The notes beneath the pieces are model-generated. The model did not search any database and was not told where the DNA came from. It was given only the letters and a program-made list of their open reading frames with translations. A DNA stretch of 23,614 nt from Chlamydia trachomatis (GTDB taxonomy: Bacteria > Chlamydiota > Chlamydiia > Chlamydiales > 2-12-FULL-49-11): the NCBI GenBank assembly GCA_945877885.1, contig CAMCSI010000002.1, forward strand, positions 1 to 23,614. The letters run 5' to 3'. The translations under genes were made by a program, and so were the position numbers. Shown one piece after another: positions 22,148 through 23,614 of the stretch; within the stretch, counting starts at the first letter, position 1; each line of letters begins with the position of its first letter.

Positions 22148-23218
22148 ATGAATACTAACCTAAAAAGAATGTTACCGATCTTTGCAGTAGCAGCTATGTC
22201 TGCAACTACAGCGGTATTTGCATATGATAATGATATGCAAAAAGAAAAAACAACTCATGCTGTGCCACCTCCAGTGAATGCTCACGGGGAAGATGCTTTA
22301 TCTTTCTTTGTAGGTGCTGCATATACTTACTGGGTACCATATGAAGGCGGAACAAACGTAGCAATCGCTGAAGGTGCAAATGACAGTGAAGCTCTAACAA
22401 CATCTACACCTGGAACAGTTGTAAGCCCAGCATTTAACGGCGTCAGCGGTTTTAAAGTAGGTCTTGGAGCAAATACTCACCATGATGGTTGGGTTGTTGC
22501 ATTAAACTACACATGGTTCGACCATGCTCCTGGCATGAAAGATAGCGGTGTTGCCCTTACTCAAACAGGTTCATCTGGTACATTTTATTCAGTTTGGTCA
22601 GATGATGCGGTCTCTTATAATACAATAGAAAGTCAGTTTCATATGCAATTTAACAGAATTGATGCATGTCTTGACAGAGCTTTTTATGCAGGTCATTACC
22701 TAGCTTTCCGTCCTTGGATCGGTCTATTAGGTGCATGGGATTCACAAGCGTTGAACTCTAATGGTACTTTTGCTGCTGCCTCAATTTCTCCATTAACAAC
22801 TGCTACATCAGATCAGATTAGAATGAATCAATCCTGGTGGGGAATTGGACCATATGCAGGTGTAGATTGTACATACTACTTTGCAAATGAGTTTGGATTA
22901 TTCCTATCTTCAGGTGTTGCAATGATGTTAAATAACTACAACGTTAACGAAAGACAAGATTACTATCTTGGAACAACAAATCTTGGAACTCAATATAACT
23001 TAGCAACAAAGTTTGATAATGTAGCTCCAATGCTTGAAGGTACATTAGGTCTACGTTGGGATTCATTCTGGACAGAGTGGGCTCTAAGATTAGAACTAGG
23101 TTGGGAACTACAAACTTACTTTGCACACAATGGTTACACAGGTGTTGTTGCCCCACAAGGCGTAAGAGGACAATACTCAATGCAAGGTTTGACAGCTGTA
23201 GCGAGAGTAAACTTCTAA
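22148..23218 (+). CDS. MOMP-like outer membrane porin (Simkania-type family)
   Basis: The 356-residue product begins at ATG 22148, preceded closely by AAGGGA; an upstream TTG at 22127 would use the ribosome-binding site as coding sequence and is rejected. Signal peptide residues 1-25 end AVFA, with mature start near YDNDMQ. The mature N-terminus has a proline cluster (AVPPPVN) and then a beta-barrel pattern: alternating aromatic residues and hydrophobic strands (FFVGAAYTYWVPYEGG, WVVALNYTWFDH, YLAFRPWIGLLG, WWGIGPYAGVDC, GLRWDSFWTEWALRLELGW), ending LTAVARVNF with C-terminal phenylalanine as in many outer-membrane barrels. Two cysteines only. The pattern matches the large MOMP-like/Lpg1974-like families of environmental chlamydiae; it is not a clear ortholog of C. 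trachomatis OmpA. It has its own promoter and terminator. A second family member begins 167 bases downstream. Confidence 0.8.
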   Translation: MNTNLKRMLPIFAVAAMSATTAVFAYDNDMQKEKTTHAVPPPVNAHGEDALSFFVGAAYTYWVPYEGGTNVAIAEGANDSEALTTSTPGTVVSPAFNGVSGFKVGLGANTHHDGWVVALNYTWFDHAPGMKDSGVALTQTGSSGTFYSVWSDDAVSYNTIESQFHMQFNRIDACLDRAFYAGHYLAFRPWIGLLGAWDSQALNSNGTFAAASISPLTTATSDQIRMNQSWWGIGPYAGVDCTYYFANEFGLFLSSGVAMMLNNYNVNERQDYYLGTTNLGTQYNLATKFDNVAPMLEGTLGLRWDSFWTEWALRLELGWELQTYFAHNGYTGVVAPQGVRGQYSMQGLTAVARVNF

Positions 23219-23242
23219 TCACTTGATTCATCAAGTCGATTG
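23217..23242 (+). repeat. Hairpin directly after the MOMP-like stop codon
   Basis: ACTTGA (23221-23226) and TCAAGT (23231-23236) form a perfect 6-base stem with loop TTCA, extended by AATC (23217-23220) with GATT (23239-23242) across a small bulge. It begins inside or at the stop codon and has no T tract, so it is more likely an mRNA 3'-end-protecting or processing hairpin than a terminator. Confidence 0.45.
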
Positions 23243-23250
23243 AAAAAAAA

Positions 23251-23280
23251 GGTCAGGGAGAAATCTCTGATCTTTTTTTT
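23251..23280 (+). terminator. Rho-independent terminator of the MOMP-like gene
   Basis: The stem GGTCAGGGA pairs with TCTCTGATC (9 pairs, two of them G-U) around a GAAA tetraloop (23251-23272), followed by eight T's (23273-23280) and preceded by eight A's (23243-23250). It is a well-formed intrinsic terminator, 30 bases after the stop codon, and the A/T runs on both sides would let it act on the opposite strand as well. Confidence 0.88.
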
Positions 23281-23330
23281 GTCAAAAAAAATCAGATTAT
23301 TTATCCTTCCATCCCCTATACTTCTTCACC

Positions 23331-23359
23331 TTGAATTTAATAGGTAAATCATTTAGATA
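23331..23359 (+). promoter_or_regulatory. Possible promoter of the second MOMP-like gene
   Basis: TTGAAT (23331-23336) and TAGATA (23354-23359) are 17 bases apart, 26 bases upstream of the ATG at 23385. The -35 box matches 4 of 6 and the -10 box 3 of 6, so this is weak; it follows the terminator of the gene upstream, so a promoter is needed hereabouts. Confidence 0.25.
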
Positions 23360-23384
23360 GGAGAAAAGTTAGGACACATCCCTT

Positions 23385-23614
23385 ATGTATATGCCCGCAT
23401 TTGCCAAATCTACCATTATCTCAATGGTTACTTTTGTAACCCTTTATGGCGATTGCTTTGATAATGATAATTGCGAAACTTCTGTAAGAGCTTATGACGA
23501 TCATTATGCTGTTCCCCCTCCCCAATATCCGAGCGATTCTTGTGCCATGATCTTTTTTATCAATGCCGCCTATACTTTTTGGCAGCCCTATCAGCAGGGG
23601 ATGTTTCTTTTAAG
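23385..23614 (+). CDS. Second MOMP-like outer membrane protein, partial at window edge
   Basis: Translation from ATG 23385 is open to the end of the window (76 residues visible), so the gene is cut by the edge and runs on. It has a hydrophobic N-terminal stretch (KSTIISMVTFVTLYGDC), then AVPPPQYPSDSCAMIFFINAAYTFWQPYQQGM, which aligns with the first MOMP-like protein's AVPPPVNAHGEDALSFF and VGAAYTYWVPYEGG. The paralogy is clear: PPP cluster, F-F-x-x-A-A-Y-T-[YF]-W, then P-Y. Unlike the upstream paralog it has three cysteines in the first 55 residues. AGGA lies about 10 bases before the ATG; an in-frame ATG at 23391 is an alternative. Confidence 0.75.
   Translation, partial: MYMPAFAKSTIISMVTFVTLYGDCFDNDNCETSVRAYDDHYAVPPPQYPSDSCAMIFFINAAYTFWQPYQQGMFLL

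Noticed and set aside
22944..23234. Minus-strand frame over the MOMP-like 3' end
   Set aside because: Antisense to the porin; its leucine-rich composition reflects the complement of porin codons.
1..23614. tRNA or rRNA genes
   Set aside because: No TTCGANTC-type T-loop with matching acceptor stem, and no rRNA sequence, was noticed in reading the window; a tRNAscan run would settle it.

Overview
The window is AT-rich chromosomal DNA from a member of the Chlamydiota. It is most likely an environmental chlamydia of the Simkania/Parachlamydia type rather than a Chlamydia species. Three kinds of evidence support this. First, gene groups match the order I recall from Chlamydia trachomatis: birA / RNA pseudouridine synthase / gpmA / NifS-like / NifU-like (CT725-CT720), DUF47 protein / PiT phosphate permease (CT691-CT692), chromosomal copies of the plasmid genes pgp5 (parA) and pgp6 (CT582-CT583), and type III secretion genes sctJ / CT560-like / sctL / sctR / sctS / sctT (CT559-CT564). 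Second, the right edge holds two tandem genes for MOMP-like porins with a shared mature N-terminus, the kind of expanded family known from Simkania. Third, there is an ackA-pta pair beside glycogen phosphorylase. Family assignment is inference; no 16S or other marker lies in the window.

Layout. 1-3776: biotin ligase on the plus strand, convergent with a tightly overlapped minus-strand operon gpmA -> NifS-like -> NifU-like, which diverges from an S4-domain pseudouridine synthase. 3779-6649: plus-strand run of DUF47 protein, PiT phosphate transporter and a solute-binding lipoprotein. 6652-9210: glycogen phosphorylase on the minus strand. 9345-13146: unrecognised protein, then ackA-pta (acetyl-CoA to acetate with ATP formation). 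13193-13777: unrecognised protein. 13744-17031: minus-strand block of sulfotransferase, SAM methyltransferase, ParA and pGP6-like. 17170-21870: type III secretion inner-membrane and export genes, interrupted between sctL and sctR by a 403-base repeat-rich gap. 22148-23614: MOMP-like gene with a good promoter and terminator, then the start of a second MOMP-like gene cut by the window edge.

How the genes fit together: GlgP, GpmA and AckA-Pta form parts of a route from stored glycogen through glycolysis to acetate and ATP. SctJ, SctL, SctR, SctS and SctT are the basal ring, ATPase stalk and export gate of the injectisome used on the host cell; the ATPase sctN, the needle and the secretin are not here. 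ParA and pGP6-like are chromosomal relatives of chlamydial plasmid maintenance/regulation proteins.

Most notable points: an approximately 190-base imperfect palindrome inside the type III secretion locus; a NifS paralog that has lost both the PLP lysine and the catalytic-cysteine loop; a biotin ligase lacking the arginine that holds biotinyl-AMP in E. coli BirA; a sulfotransferase next to a methyltransferase and the parA/pgp6 pair; and several Shine-Dalgarno-less genes with a TACAAT-like box only a few bases before the start codon.
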